Positions 9,354-18,403 of a stretch of DNA of 64,000 nucleotides are shown here, in pieces. How positions within the stretch are numbered: the first letter of the stretch is position 1; the number at the start of each line of letters is the position of its first letter. The notes under the pieces are model-generated. The model did not search any database, had not been told where the DNA came from, and saw only the letters and a list, made by a program, of their open reading frames with translations. The translations under genes were made by a program, and so were the position numbers. This DNA comes from VRUE01 sp963805475 (GTDB taxonomy: Bacteria > Actinomycetota > Thermoleophilia > Solirubrobacterales > 70-9), in the NCBI GenBank assembly GCA_963805475.1, contig CAWDUO010000010.1:124001-188000 (forward strand). The letters run 5' to 3'.

Positions 9354-9552
9354 GGCGAGGCGCCTGCCCGGCGCCGGGGGAGCGACCGGCGTGCACCCAT
9401 GCGGCGGGGTCGCGGTCCCACTCGTGCCCGTCGTCGGTGACCGCGCCGAGCGAGGCCTCGATCTTCTCCCAGCGCCGCTCGTCCCCCAGCGCCCGCTCGA
9501 CCGTGCGCTCGATGAAGGCGCTGCGCCGCCCCCGCCCGGCCCAAGCCTTCAC
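9310..9552 (-). CDS. Small RHH-antitoxin-like protein lacking the usual N-terminus
   Basis: From GTG 9552, which overlaps the TGA of the upstream secreted-protein gene by 4 bases, an 80-residue product reads MKAWAGRGRRSAFIERTVER, then ALGDERRWEKIEASLGAV and HEWDRDPAAWVHAGR. The GRGRRSAFIERTVERAL helix pair and the HEW..DPAAW tail resemble ribbon-helix-helix antitoxins seen in actinobacteria, but the beta-strand that should precede them is missing. The last residues overlap pyrE on the other strand. Either a truncated remnant fused behind the upstream gene, or a short functional protein. Confidence 0.45.
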   Translation of the reverse strand: MKAWAGRGRRSAFIERTVERALGDERRWEKIEASLGAVTDDGHEWDRDPAAWVHAGRSPGAGQAPRLSSGPAGRGRSRRS

Positions 9553-9923
9553 TTCAGCTGCACCGTGTAGTGGACGCGGGGGGCGGTGCGGGGGTCCGAC
9601 GTCCTGGCGACCACGCCGACGACCTCGGTCCCGCTCAGCCACGTGCCGGTGACCCGGAAGTGGGCGTCGTTGAAGTAGAAGTGGGCGACCCCGTCCTCGC
9701 GGTGGCGAAGCTCGGTCGAGCCGAAGACGTGGATGCCGCCCAGCCAGAAGTCGCCGATCGTCTTCGTGTGGGTGTGGAGGGCGAACCTGACGTGGTGGTG
9801 GCCGCCCGCGCCCGTGTACTCCCCGCCCTGCGGCGAGGAAGCGCCGGAGGCGAGAGCGCCCGCCGCGCCCAGGGCGCAGATAGCGGCGACGGCGACGGCG
9901 AGGAGGGCTATTCGAAGGCGCAT
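9549..9923 (-). CDS. Small secreted protein of unknown function
   Basis: A 124-residue product beginning MRLRIALLAVAVAAICALGA, a clear signal peptide probably cleaved after ALASG. The mature part is histidine-rich (GGHHHVRFALHTHTKTIGDFW) and predicted beta-rich, ending VHYTVQLK. I do not recognise the family. ATG 9923 is preceded by a GGAG-like site (CTCCCGGGAG region). The reading frame overlaps the following small RHH-like gene by 4 bases. Confidence 0.65.
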   Translation of the reverse strand: MRLRIALLAVAVAAICALGAAGALASGASSPQGGEYTGAGGHHHVRFALHTHTKTIGDFWLGGIHVFGSTELRHREDGVAHFYFNDAHFRVTGTWLSGTEVVGVVARTSDPRTAPRVHYTVQLK

Positions 9924-10003
9924 GCGGCTCCCGGGAGGAAGGTTAGAGGCGATCGGCGCGGCAATTCTACGGCACCGGCACGCCTTGATCGCCCGGTGGG
10001 GGA

Positions 10004-10402
10004 TCAGCTGTCGATGACGATCGAGCCGACCCGGCCGATGCGCTCGAAGTGGTCGTCGCAGGTCAGGACCGTGGCGCCGTTGCGGGCCGCGGTGGCGGCG
10101 ATCCAGATGTCGTTGGTGGGGACAGGCGTTCCCGCCTTGCGAAGCTCGGCGACGATCTCCGCGTAGTGGCGGCTCGTCGCGGCGTCGACCGGCAGCACCT
10201 CCACAACAGAGCTGTCGAGGAAGGCATCCAGCTCGGCTTCGTTGCGCTGTCGCCTGCCGCCGAGCAGGAAGCCGGTGCGCAGCTCCCCGAGCGCGACGGT
10301 GGGCACGCCCACCAACTCGGCTCGATCCAGAAGCTCCGCCACCGCTTCGTTTCCTCGCCGGAAGTTGCTGTAGGCGGAGGTGTCGATGCAGAACGAGCTC
10401 AA
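10004..10402 (-). CDS. vapC: VapC-type PIN-domain ribonuclease toxin
   Basis: A 132-residue PIN-domain toxin. Metal-binding acidic residues are all in place: D7 in FCIDTSAYSNF, E40 in VALGELRTGF, D98 in TNDIWIAATA, and D116/D117 in LTCDDHFERI. VapC enzymes cut tRNA or rRNA when freed from VapB. The start is TTG 10402, overlapping the antitoxin stop by 4 bases (TTGA), a standard arrangement. Substrate RNA unknown. Confidence 0.95.
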   Translation of the reverse strand: MSSFCIDTSAYSNFRRGNEAVAELLDRAELVGVPTVALGELRTGFLLGGRRQRNEAELDAFLDSSVVEVLPVDAATSRHYAEIVAELRKAGTPVPTNDIWIAATAARNGATVLTCDDHFERIGRVGSIVIDS

Positions 10403-10653
10403 CGCCAGAGCTCCTCGTCGACCGCCTCGAATTGCGCGGTCGCCCGCTCGAAGTCGCGGAACTCGTCCTCACTCCAGCCCCCCGCCAGGCGACCCAGCCC
10501 GTTGGAGCGCACGCCCTCCGCGCCGAGTCCCTGCCCGAGGAGGTCGATGACCGTCTGGTTGAGCGACTTGCCCCTACGCCGCTTCTCCCGGTCAAGAGCC
10601 TCCGCGAGGCCGGGCGGCACATTCCTGATCGTCAGCGCCTTGATCGGCCCCAC
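10399..10653 (-). CDS. vapB: VapB/FitA-type ribbon-helix-helix antitoxin
   Basis: An 84-residue antitoxin: RHH DNA-binding N-terminus (IKALTIRNVPPGLAEALDRE, then KRRRGKSLNQTVIDLLGQGL) and an acidic C-terminus (GWSEDEFRDFERATAQFEAV) that would wrap VapC. The first usable codon is GTG 10653, but the AAGGAG ribosome site lies directly against it, and the optimal spacing would point to a non-standard ATC at 10644; the true start is therefore uncertain. It is paired with vapC through a TTGA overlap and likely represses its own promoter. Confidence 0.92.
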   Translation of the reverse strand: MGPIKALTIRNVPPGLAEALDREKRRRGKSLNQTVIDLLGQGLGAEGVRSNGLGRLAGGWSEDEFRDFERATAQFEAVDEELWR

Positions 10654-10670
10654 TCCTTGCAGTCAAGTAG

Positions 10671-10687
10671 TGCATTCATTCGATGCA
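10671..10687. promoter_or_regulatory. Inverted repeat upstream of vapB, candidate operator
   Basis: TGCAT (10671-10675) and ATGCA (10683-10687) form an inverted repeat with a 7-bp spacer inside an AT-rich stretch just upstream of vapB, in sharp contrast to the GC-rich surroundings. RHH antitoxins such as VapB bind short inverted repeats overlapping their promoter, so this is the likely autoregulatory site. Confidence 0.55.
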
Positions 10688-10717
10688 TTAATTTACAGCA
10701 TCGACTTCGCGGTTCGA

Positions 10718-11317
10718 CTACCGCCGGTAGCGGATGTGCGTGGCGAGCGGAGAGTGGAGCACCTCGACCGGCTCGAAGCCGAGCGATCCGACTCCGTCGA
10801 ACAGCCGCTCGCCGGACCCGAGCAGGACAGGGACCAGGTCGAGCGTGAACTCGTCGATCACTCCGGCGGCGAGCGCCTGACGGACGGTCGAGGCCCCGCC
10901 GGCGATGTCGACGCCGTCCTCGCCGGCCGTCTCGCGCGCCCGCGCGTAGGCGATGTCGAAGCCGTCGGTGACGAAGTGGAAGCTCGTCCCGCCCTCCATC
11001 TCGATCGGCTCGCGGGCATGGTGGGTGAGTACGAAGACCGGCGCGTGGTACGGGGGCTCGGGGCCCCACCAACCCTCCCAGTCCTCATCCCACTCGCCGC
11101 GGATCGGCCCGAACATGTTGCGGCCCATGACGTAGGCCCCGCGTGGACGCATGAGCCAGCCTTCTGCCGTCGCGTCGGCGTCGTTGGCCCGCTCGTCGCC
11201 GAGGTGCCAGCTGTGGATCTCCATGCCGCGCTTCCCCAGCGGATTCTCGCGGCTCTGGTCCGGCCCGGCGACGAAGCCGTCGAGTGAGATCGACATGTGG
11301 CAGGTGGTGTCCGGCAT
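10718..11317 (-). CDS. RibD/dihydrofolate-reductase-fold family protein
   Basis: A 199-residue protein of the RibD C-terminal/DHFR-like superfamily: MSISLDGFVAGPDQSRENPLG near the start, MGRNMFGPIRGEW, PVFVLTHHAREPIEMEGGTS-like segment (VFVLTHHAREP), and the nucleotide-binding GGASTVRQALAAGVIDEFTL followed by PVLLGSGERLFD. Members reduce pyrimidine-like or other small substrates with NADPH; the substrate is unknown here. ATG 11317 follows GGAGA at good spacing. It stands alone upstream of vapB. Confidence 0.85.
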   Translation of the reverse strand: MPDTTCHMSISLDGFVAGPDQSRENPLGKRGMEIHSWHLGDERANDADATAEGWLMRPRGAYVMGRNMFGPIRGEWDEDWEGWWGPEPPYHAPVFVLTHHAREPIEMEGGTSFHFVTDGFDIAYARARETAGEDGVDIAGGASTVRQALAAGVIDEFTLDLVPVLLGSGERLFDGVGSLGFEPVEVLHSPLATHIRYRR

Positions 11318-11367
11318 CGGTGTCTCCAAGGCTCTCCTGCGCGCGGCAAGACCGCCGTCAGGATAAG

Positions 11368-11441
<74 letters not shown>

Positions 11442-11449
11442 CGGATGGC

Positions 11450-11965
11450 TCATCCTAGAGCCTTCACCGCGGCCTTCAGGCTGGGTGGATCCACCGCCGG
11501 GAAGCGGTAAAGGTCAGACTCGATCGACTCGAACAGGGTGCGTAGCCGCGCCGGGTCCACCTGCCCCGACTCGACCATGTTGCGGACGTCGTCGAGGTCG
11601 AGGGCGAGGCCTCGCTCGAGCTTCGAGAGGGCCTGCGAGTAGGGGTCGAAGTCGAAGACCTCGAGGTTGCCCTCTCGCAGGCGGAAGCGGGAGCGCTCCT
11701 CCCAGCCGGGGAGGGGCGGCAGGAAGTCGAGCGGGGAGGCGAGCTCGACGTTGAGTCCGAGCTCCTCCTTGAGGTCGCGGATGCGCTCCAGCGCCGCGTC
11801 GGCGTCGGGCTCGAAGCGCACGTCCACGTCGACGGTCGACTCGCGCCAGCCTTCCAGCACCGCGGTCGCGCCGCCCGTCAAGTACATCCGCGTGCCGGGC
11901 GGGACGACGCGCCCCAGCTCACGGGCGAGGCGCCCGATCCGCTCCGCGTCAGCCGGCTCGCGCAC
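11450..11965 (-). CDS. DUF6036/AbiEii-like nucleotidyltransferase-fold protein
   Basis: About 171 residues from GTG 11965 (180 if TTG 11992 is used). The core YLTGGATAVLEGWRESTVDVDVRFEPD has the G-G and D-x-D pattern of minimal nucleotidyltransferases of the DUF6036/AbiEii type, often toxins in two-gene systems. The C-terminal part (LSKLERGLALDLDDVRNMVE, then LFESIESDLYRFPAVDPPSL) is helical. It overlaps the 3' end of its upstream partner. Toxin function is an inference from family and gene pairing. Confidence 0.7.
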   Translation of the reverse strand: MREPADAERIGRLARELGRVVPPGTRMYLTGGATAVLEGWRESTVDVDVRFEPDADAALERIRDLKEELGLNVELASPLDFLPPLPGWEERSRFRLREGNLEVFDFDPYSQALSKLERGLALDLDDVRNMVESGQVDPARLRTLFESIESDLYRFPAVDPPSLKAAVKALG

Positions 11966-12256
11966 GCTCGGCTGCTCCGGCGAAGCTGACAACTCGGGCG
12001 AGGATCGCGTTGTAGCGGGAGTGGGCGGCGTCTCCCAGCTCCTCGCTCAGCTGCTCGTAGAGGAGGTGCGCCGCGGGCACGTCGCCCTTCGCCGGGGGCA
12101 CGTCGAGGCCCACGCGACGCAGACGGGGCGCGGCGCTCTGCACGGCGCTGGCGTTGACCGACGTCGTCCCGCTTCGAGATCGGCGAGGCCCGGCAGCACG
12201 ATCTCGGCTCCCGGTAGGCGCTTCAGCGACTCGTCTGGCACCGGTCGAATGTACAC
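11949..12256 (-). CDS. Partner of the nucleotidyltransferase-like gene, apparent frameshift
   Basis: GTG 12256 starts MYIRPVPDESLKRLPGAEIV and LPGLADLEAG. The continuation expected for this conserved actinobacterial small protein (TSVNASAVQSAAPRLRRVGL, then HLLYEQLSEELGDAAHSRYN and ARVVSFAGAAERARAG) lies in a second frame ending at 11949. The two halves meet near 12175-12185, so a one-base indel is likely. With the shift removed it is about 102 residues. Gene overlap and order suggest an antitoxin-like partner of the downstream gene; that role is inferred. Confidence 0.6.
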
Positions 12257-12265
12257 GCCGCCGCC

Positions 12266-12892
12266 TCAGGCGTAGAGGGACTCGACCGCCAGCTCCTGCG
12301 CGCGGCGGCTCCACAGCTTCACCTGCATGAAGACGTCGTCGCCGTAGCCCTTCAGCGCGTCGAGGGCGATCAGGGTGAAGCGTTCGTCGGAGACGACTTC
12401 CTGGTCTACCGTCTCCGCCTTCAGCTCCGCCGTCGCCGCGACCGCGCCGCGGACCAGCGGCCGGCCCCAGACCAGGGTCACCGCGCCCGTCCGCCCGTTC
12501 TCGCCCCGCCAGCGCCCGATCACGTCGTCGTTGAGGTCGATCTTCCACTCCGGGTTGTCCTCGGCGAGCACGTCGGTGAACTCGGCGGCGGCGCGGAAGT
12601 CCGACGGCTCGCCGCCGTCCTCCCGCGCGTAGGAGACGTGGCCGAACAGCTCCCACGTGCCCTCCGCTCCCTCGGCGCGCGCGGTGGCCGGGACCCAGAC
12701 CCGCCCGCCCCAGGCGCGCTCGGGGAACCACTCGATCTCGTCGGGGATCGCCAGCCCCTCCGGCAGGTCCGCGATCCGCTCGCAGGCCGCGCGCAGCTCC
12801 ACCGCCAGGCGCTCGGCGAAGCGGCCGTGCGGGATCCCCTCCTGGGTCGAGTCGGCGATGAAGCGCGGGATCGGTCGGGGGTTGGGCGTCAC
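12266..12892 (-). CDS. Conserved hypothetical protein
   Basis: 208 residues from GTG 12892, whose codon overlaps the galT stop (GTGA). It begins MTPNPRPIPRFIADSTQEGI and has FPERAWGGRVWVPATARAEG, TWELFGHVSYARED and KIDLNDDVIGRWRGENGRTG. The alternation suggests a mostly beta protein; no signal peptide or membrane segment. I do not recognise a family. Tight coupling to galT suggests shared expression only. Confidence 0.75.
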   Translation of the reverse strand: MTPNPRPIPRFIADSTQEGIPHGRFAERLAVELRAACERIADLPEGLAIPDEIEWFPERAWGGRVWVPATARAEGAEGTWELFGHVSYAREDGGEPSDFRAAAEFTDVLAEDNPEWKIDLNDDVIGRWRGENGRTGAVTLVWGRPLVRGAVAATAELKAETVDQEVVSDERFTLIALDALKGYGDDVFMQVKLWSRRAQELAVESLYA

Positions 12893-13876
12893 GGCAGGCA
12901 CTCTCTCAAGTCCGACGCCGCGCGCTCCGGCGGGTAGACGTCGATGTCGACACCGGTGCCGAGCTCGAAGCCGGCCTTGACGCTGAGCCGCGGAGCGACG
13001 TCGACGTGCCAGCAGAAGCTCTCGGCGCCGCGCGGCGCCGTCGCCACCCAGAGGTTCAGCTCGGGCGGGCCGTCGAAGCGCTTTGCCAGGGCCAGCATCG
13101 CGGTGCGGAGCATCGCCGCGCCGGCGTCGTCGTCCTCGAAGCGCGGCGCCGGGCGCCGCGGCACGACCCGCAGCTCGTACGGCGAGCGCGAGGCCCAGGG
13201 GCAGATCAGCGCCGCCTCGTCGTCGATCGCGACCAGCCGCTCGCGCCGCCGCACCTCCTCGACCAGCACGTCGCCGAGCAGGTCGCCGCCGGCGTTGCGT
13301 TCGGCGTAGGCGCCCGCCCGCTCGCGCTCGCGCGCGACCGCCGCGGGGACAAAGGGCAGCGCGTAGAGCTGCGCGTGGGTGTGGGGGAGGGAGGCGCCCG
13401 CCCCCGCCCCCTCGTTGACGACGAGCTGCACGTAGGCGCGCCTCGGCGTGCGCCCGCATCCGCTCGCGCCAGGTGGCGAGCGCGTCGCGGAAGCGCTCCT
13501 CGCTCAGCTCGGCCATCGCGGTGACGTGCTCGGGCGCGTTGATCAGCACCTCGTGCGCGCCGACCGCCGGCCGCGAGGAGAAGAGGTCTGGATTGCTGTC
13601 GGGCCGCGGCTCGCCGCCGCCGTCGCCCAGCGCCGGGTAGAGGTTCGGCACGACGCGACTCGTCCAGCCCGGCGAGTCGGCTTCCCCGCCCCCCGGCCGC
13701 ACCGCGTACGCCTCGGGCGGCGTCTCCGCCTCGCGGCCCTCGCAGAACGGGCACCCCTCGGCGCCCTTCTCGTCCGCCGCCCGCCCTCCGAAACCGTGCG
13801 GCCGCTCGGCCCGCCCGGGCGCCAGGATCGTCGGCAGCCCCGTGAGCTGGTCGATGCGGATCTCGGGCGCGCTCAA
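12889..13876 (-). CDS. galT: Galactose-1-phosphate uridylyltransferase, apparent frameshift
   Basis: Leloir-pathway enzyme exchanging UMP between UDP-glucose and galactose-1-phosphate. N-terminal half from TTG 13876: RIDQLTGLPTILAPGRAERP, zinc-binding CPFCEG, VVPNLYPAL, and EVLINAPEHVTAMAELS. C-terminal half in another frame: VNEGAGAGASLPHTHAQLYA with the active-site histidine region (HTHAQ), ICPWASRSPYELRVVP and NLWVATAPRGAESFCWHVDV. The frames change near 13430-13440 and the total length is 3n+1, consistent with a one-base insertion. Start and stop both overlap neighbours by 4 bases. Confidence 0.88.
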
Positions 13877-14655
13877 CTCGGCGGCGGGGACGGCCGCTCG
13901 CCGTCCTGTTTCACGTCGAGGAAGGGCTTCAGCACGTCCATCGGCAGGGGGAAGACCACCGTGGTGTTCTGATTGCTGCCGATTTCGAGCAGCGTCTGCA
14001 GGTAGCGCAGCTGCAGCGAGGCCGGGTTGGTGCTGATGATGTCGGCCGCGTCGGTGAGCTTCTGCGCCGCCTGGTACTCGCCCTCGGAGTTGATGATCTT
14101 CGCCCGCCGCTCGCGCTCGGCCTCGGCCTGGCGGGCGATCGCCCGCTGCATCTGCTCGGGGATCTCGACATCCTTGATCTCGACCGCGGTCACCTTCACT
14201 CCCCACGGCTCGGTCGACTCGTCGATGATCGTCTGCAGCTCCTCGTTCAGCCGCTCGCGCTCGGACAGCAGCTGGTCGAACTCGGCCTTGCCGAGCACCG
14301 AGCGCAGCGCCGTCTGCGAGATCTGCGAGGTGGCGAGCAGGAAGTTTTCGACCTCGGTGATCGCTTTGCGCGAGTCGACCACGCGGAAGTAGGCGACGGC
14401 GTTGACCCCGGCCGGGACGTTGTCGCGGGTGATCACCTCCTGCGGCGGGATGTTCAGCGTCACCGTTCGCAGGTCGACCTTGACCATCCGGTCGATGAAC
14501 GGGATCAGCAGGATCAGCCCCGGGCCCTTCTGGGCGATCAGCCGGCCGAGCCGGAAGATGACGCCGCGTTCGTACTCGCGCAGCACCCGCACCGAGGAGC
14601 CGACGACGATCGCCGCGAAGATCACCAGAACGGCCAGTACCACCAGCGCTGCCAT
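13873..14655 (-). CDS. Slipin (SPFH/band-7 membrane protein)
   Basis: A 260-residue protein with one N-terminal membrane hairpin (residues 3-22) and a band-7 domain: REYERGVIFRLGRL, GPGLILLIPFIDRMVKVDLR and YFRVVDSRKAITEVENFLLA. It then has a coiled, charged stretch (RAIARQAEAERERRAKIINS) and a C-terminal STNPASLQLRYLQTLLEIGS segment. Slipins form membrane oligomers and pair with NfeD-type proteases, and an nfeD gene lies directly upstream with a one-base overlap (TGATG). Confidence 0.95.
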   Translation of the reverse strand: MAALVVLAVLVIFAAIVVGSSVRVLREYERGVIFRLGRLIAQKGPGLILLIPFIDRMVKVDLRTVTLNIPPQEVITRDNVPAGVNAVAYFRVVDSRKAITEVENFLLATSQISQTALRSVLGKAEFDQLLSERERLNEELQTIIDESTEPWGVKVTAVEIKDVEIPEQMQRAIARQAEAERERRAKIINSEGEYQAAQKLTDAADIISTNPASLQLRYLQTLLEIGSNQNTTVVFPLPMDVLKPFLDVKQDGERPSPPPS

Positions 14656-15141
14656 CAGCCTGCTCCTTCCTCGGACGGTGACTCGGTCGGCGTCTCGGGG
14701 CGCACGGTCAGGGTCAGCCCGTCGATCGCCTCGACAATGACTCTATCCCCCGGGCGCAGCGGCCCACCGCCGGCCGCCAGCCGCGCCCGCCACAGGGCTC
14801 CGCCGAGCAGCACCTGGCCGTCCGGGTCGAGCGCGGTGCGAGCCTCGCCGCGGGCGCCGAGCAGCTCCTCTTCGCCGCCGCCCCCCGGCCGCTCGCGGTG
14901 TGCCGCCAGCACCTTGCGGGTGACGACGTAGAAGCTGACGATCGAGAGCACGCCGAGCGTGATCAGCGCCGGCCCGGCCCACTCGCTGGCGCTCGAGCCT
15001 GAGTCGGCGGTGAGGGCGAGGACGCCGCCGGCGATCAGCCCGCCGGCCCCGAACGCCGCCAGCAAGCCGCCGGTTGAGCAGCAGCAACTCGGCTATCAGC
15101 AGGGCGACGCCGACCAAGGCGACGACGACGAAGGCGTCCAT
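14655..15141 (-). CDS. nfeD: NfeD-like membrane protein, apparent frameshift
   Basis: The N-terminus from ATG 15141 (MDAFVVVALVGVALLIAELL) and the rest (LAAFGAGGLIAGGVLALTAD, then a C-terminal OB-fold ending DRVIVEAIDGLTLTVRP) are in different frames. Removing one base near 15072 gives the family-typical join ELLLPTGGLLAAFGAGG; total length is 3n+1. This is the short NfeD class (two to four membrane helices plus OB-fold, no protease domain), partner of slipin in membrane quality control. Confidence 0.85.
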
Positions 15142-15148
15142 GACCCGA

Positions 15149-15736
15149 TTATCCGCCTTCGCCGCCGCCGGCGAGCGCGAACCGGCGGATGTCCGCGCGC
15201 AGCTCCGACTGCTTCTCGTATGGGCCCTGCTTGAGGTACACGAGCTTGCCCCGTCTGTCGTAGAAGGCGGTGTCGGGGAAGCCGTGCGCGGCGCCGACCG
15301 ATTCGGCGGTCTCCTTGCCGGGGTCGGTGTAGCTGGGATAGGGGACGGGCGCCTCTTCGAGGAAGGTGCTCGCCGCGTCCTCGGAGTCTTCGCTGTCGAC
15401 CCCGAGGAAGGCGACCCGCCTGCCGAAGCGCGCCGCCGCCTGCTGGAAGCGGGGGAACTCGAAGCGGCAGGGTCCGCACCACGAGGCCCAGACGTTGACC
15501 ACGGCGGGATAGCCGCGCAGCCTGCGGAGCCGCGCTTCGTAGGCTTCCCTGCCGCCGGGCAGCAGCTCGTCCGCCTGCCGGTGCAGCGCGGCCAGCGGCG
15601 CCGGCGACCCGGCCAGCGCCTTGGCGTAGTCGGGGTGCTGCCCGCCGTAGGCGCCTTCCTTCGTGGAGCCGCAGCCGGCGAGGGCGAGCGCCCCGAGCAG
15701 CAGGACCGCTGCCATGCGAGCCTTGAAGTCACTCAT
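15149..15736 (-). CDS. TlpA/ResA-like thioredoxin lipoprotein
   Basis: 195 residues with a lipoprotein signal (LLLGALALAGC, Cys about 22) and a thioredoxin-fold domain with WCGPC in NVWASWCGPCRFEFPRF. Then come FLGVDSEDSEDAASTFLEEA and GFPDTAFYDRRGKLV with the cis-proline region. Anchored outside the membrane, it would reduce disulfides, for example of apocytochrome c, fitting the ccm genes 8 kb away. The nfeD start codon lies 8 bp downstream of its stop, so they may be co-transcribed. Confidence 0.92.
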   Translation of the reverse strand: MSDFKARMAAVLLLGALALAGCGSTKEGAYGGQHPDYAKALAGSPAPLAALHRQADELLPGGREAYEARLRRLRGYPAVVNVWASWCGPCRFEFPRFQQAAARFGRRVAFLGVDSEDSEDAASTFLEEAPVPYPSYTDPGKETAESVGAAHGFPDTAFYDRRGKLVYLKQGPYEKQSELRADIRRFALAGGGEGG

Positions 15737-15893
15737 CTCGTCTCTTGTCCTACAATAGGTACGTTCTGGTTCGCGGCATACCTTTGCCGCTCGAGATCGT
15801 CGGGATGGGAGAAACCGACCCCCGGCATCCTCGCCAAGCTTTCCCGTCGGCACGCGTCGCGCGTCGCTGCGGGGACGAACACCGAAAGCCTTC

Positions 15894-18403
15894 ATGGCCA
15901 AGACCAGCGACGTTGCCGCGCAGGCGGCAGTTCCCTCAGGCGCCGACATCGAGCGGGCGGCGGCGTTTGCCCGCGAGCCCTTCCTGCTCGACGGCGAGGG
16001 GCCCGAGGCGCTGGCGCCGGGCACGGCGCGGCGGCGTGCCCTCGACGCGGCGCTGAAGGAGCTGGACGAGGGCGCCGAGCATCCCTCGATCCAGTGGCGC
16101 CGCGACTTCTCGCTGCTGCTCGGGCTCGAGCGGCTGCTGGCGGAGGAGCCGCCGAAGCTGCGCGACGGCGCCGAGCTCAACCCGCACCAGGTCGACGCCC
16201 TATCGGGCACGCTGACCGAGCTGATGTCCGAGCAGCAGGCGGCGGCCGAAAACGGCGACGCCCCGCTGGTCGAGCTCGCGGCGGGACGAGGAGGGGGCCG
16301 ACGACGAGGACGAAGACGGCGGCGAGCCCGACGAGGAGCCGCAGGACTGGGAGGAAGAGCTCTCGCCCGAAGACGAGGAAGACGGTTCCCGCGGAGGAGG
16401 CCGACGACCCCGGCGCCGCCCGCCGCTTCTGGTTCGAGCACGCGACCGGCGCCGGCAAGACGGTCGCCGCGGTCGGCTTCATCGACGCCACCCGCACCGG
16501 CGGCGTGCTGATCCTCACCCACCGCCGCAACCTGGTCGAACAGTTCATCGGCGAGATCTCCGACCGCGGCTACAAGGAGCGCCTGCGACCGCCGCTGCTG
16601 GGCGATCGGGACGACGCCGAAGGCCCGGTCACGGTCGAGACCTACCAGTGGTTCGTGCGCAACCACAAGCAGGTCTCCGACGCCTACTCGATCGTGATCT
16701 GCGACGAGGCGCACACCGCGCTGGGGGAGAAGACCAGCGCCTGCATCCGCGCCTGGACCGGCCCGGTGTTCATCGGCATGACCGCGACCGGGGCGCTGAT
16801 CGCCCGCCACGTCGCCGACCTCTTCCCGACCCAGACGTCGCGCTTCGACCTCGCCCAGGCGGCGCGCCGCGGTGTGATCGCGCCGCTGCGCTGCATCCGC
16901 ATCCCGCCGGGCCCGGGCGTGCGCACGATCGCCAAGGTGCCGCTGCGCAAGGGCGAGGTCGACCAGGACTTCGACCAGGAGGAGCTCGCCGCGCTGCTCG
17001 ACCAGGAGCCGTTCAACGTCGCGATCGCCGACCTCTACAAGACGCGCTTCAACAGGATGCCGGGCGTCCTCTACACCGCCGGCGTCCAGCACGCGAAGAA
17101 CGTCGCGAAAGCCTTTCAGGACGCCGGCATCGTCGCCCGCGCCGTCTCCGGCGAGACGCCGAAGCGCGAACTGGCCGAGATCCTCGCCGCCTTCGAGCGT
17201 GGCGAGGTCGACGTGCTCTGCAACGCGATGCTGCTCGCCGAGGGCTGGAACTCGCCGCGGGCGACGATCTGCATGCACCTGGCGCCGACCGCCTCGCGGC
17301 GCATCTACCAGCAGCGGGTCGGCCGGGTGACCCGGCGCGCGCCGGGCAAGGAGGCCGGCCTGGTGATCGACTTCGTCCACCCGGCGACGACCCACGACGA
17401 GACGATCGTCACCCTGCACAGCCTGCTCGACCGCGACGTCTACCGCGGCGGCGCGATCGTCGTCGGGCCGGTGCGGCGCGGGCGCGGCCGCCGGGTGCGG
17501 GTCGAGCGGCGCATCGTCCCCGTCTCCTCGGAGCCCGAAAAGCGCACGCAGGTGCTCGAACGCGACCTCTGGCGGATCGCGGTCGAGAACCTCGACCATG
17601 CCGAGCAGCACGCCTGGGCGGCGCTCGCCGGGGCACGGGTCAACCCGCAGAACTGGCGCCGCGCCCGCTCGATGCTCCAGAACGACCGCACCAAGGAGCT
17701 GCGCCGCCGTTTCCTGCTGACCTGCGTGCAGCGCAACCGCAACTCGCAGCTGCGGCTGAAAGCGCTGACCGAGATCGCCGACCTGGGCGACCCCGAGGCC
17801 TTCGACGACGCGATCGACATCGTCGGCACCTGGAGCCGCGACGACAAGCGCGCCGGGACGAAGACGCTGCTGCAGGCGCTGGTCGACAAGCGGATCGGCC
17901 GCCGCGACCAGGCCCAGGCGTGGGTCTGGCGGCTCGCCTCCTACACCCGCGAGCTGCACGAAGAGTACGCCGTGCAGCGCTGGCCGGAGACCAAGCGACT
18001 GCTCGGCCTGCTGGTCAACTCCTCGGGGCGCGCGCACGGGCGCAACGCCCGCCGGCTCGTCCACGCGGCGCGCAAACAGGACCGCCGCCTGGCGGTGGCG
18101 CTGCTCGCCGCCAGCGTCTCTCACACGCCGGAAGGCGAGGAGGTGCTGCGCGGGGCGCGGATGCGGATGGCGCGCAAACCGTCGGCGACGGCGCGCGAGC
18201 TGCTGCGCAACTTCCCCAAAGGCGGCAAGCGGCGGCGCAAACGGAAGAAGAAGGGCGGCGGCGAGGGCGAGAACGGGGCGAGGCCGGCGAAGGATCCGCG
18301 GGCGCGCGCCGGGGAGAAGAGCAGCGAGAACGGCTCAGAGCCGGAGGTGGACCTCGCCGGCGCCGAGGACGACGCGGTCGCCGCCGGCAGCGACGACGAC
18401 TAG
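15894..18403 (+). CDS. DEAH-box superfamily 2 helicase, two apparent frameshifts
   Basis: N-terminal helical region from ATG 15894 (MAKTSDVAAQAAVPSGADIE), then a very acidic linker (DEEGADDEDEDGGEPDEEPQ) in a second frame, then the helicase in a third. Motifs: Walker A ATGAGKTVAAVGF, DEAH in IVICDEAHTALG, motif III GMTATGAL, and motif VI RVGRVTRRAPGKEAG. The C-terminal 300 residues are helical and end in a lysine/arginine-rich then acidic tail. The shifts fall near 16284 and 16385-16390; corrected length is about 836 residues. Resembles RadD/SSL2-like helicases; role in DNA or RNA repair is inferred. Its 3' end overlaps birA convergently by 69 bp. Confidence 0.85.

Noticed and set aside
15737..15893. 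LexA/SOS box between the TlpA-like and helicase genes
   Set aside because: GAAC-type half sites are present (GAACCAGAAC) but as direct, not inverted, repeats, so a LexA site is not supported.
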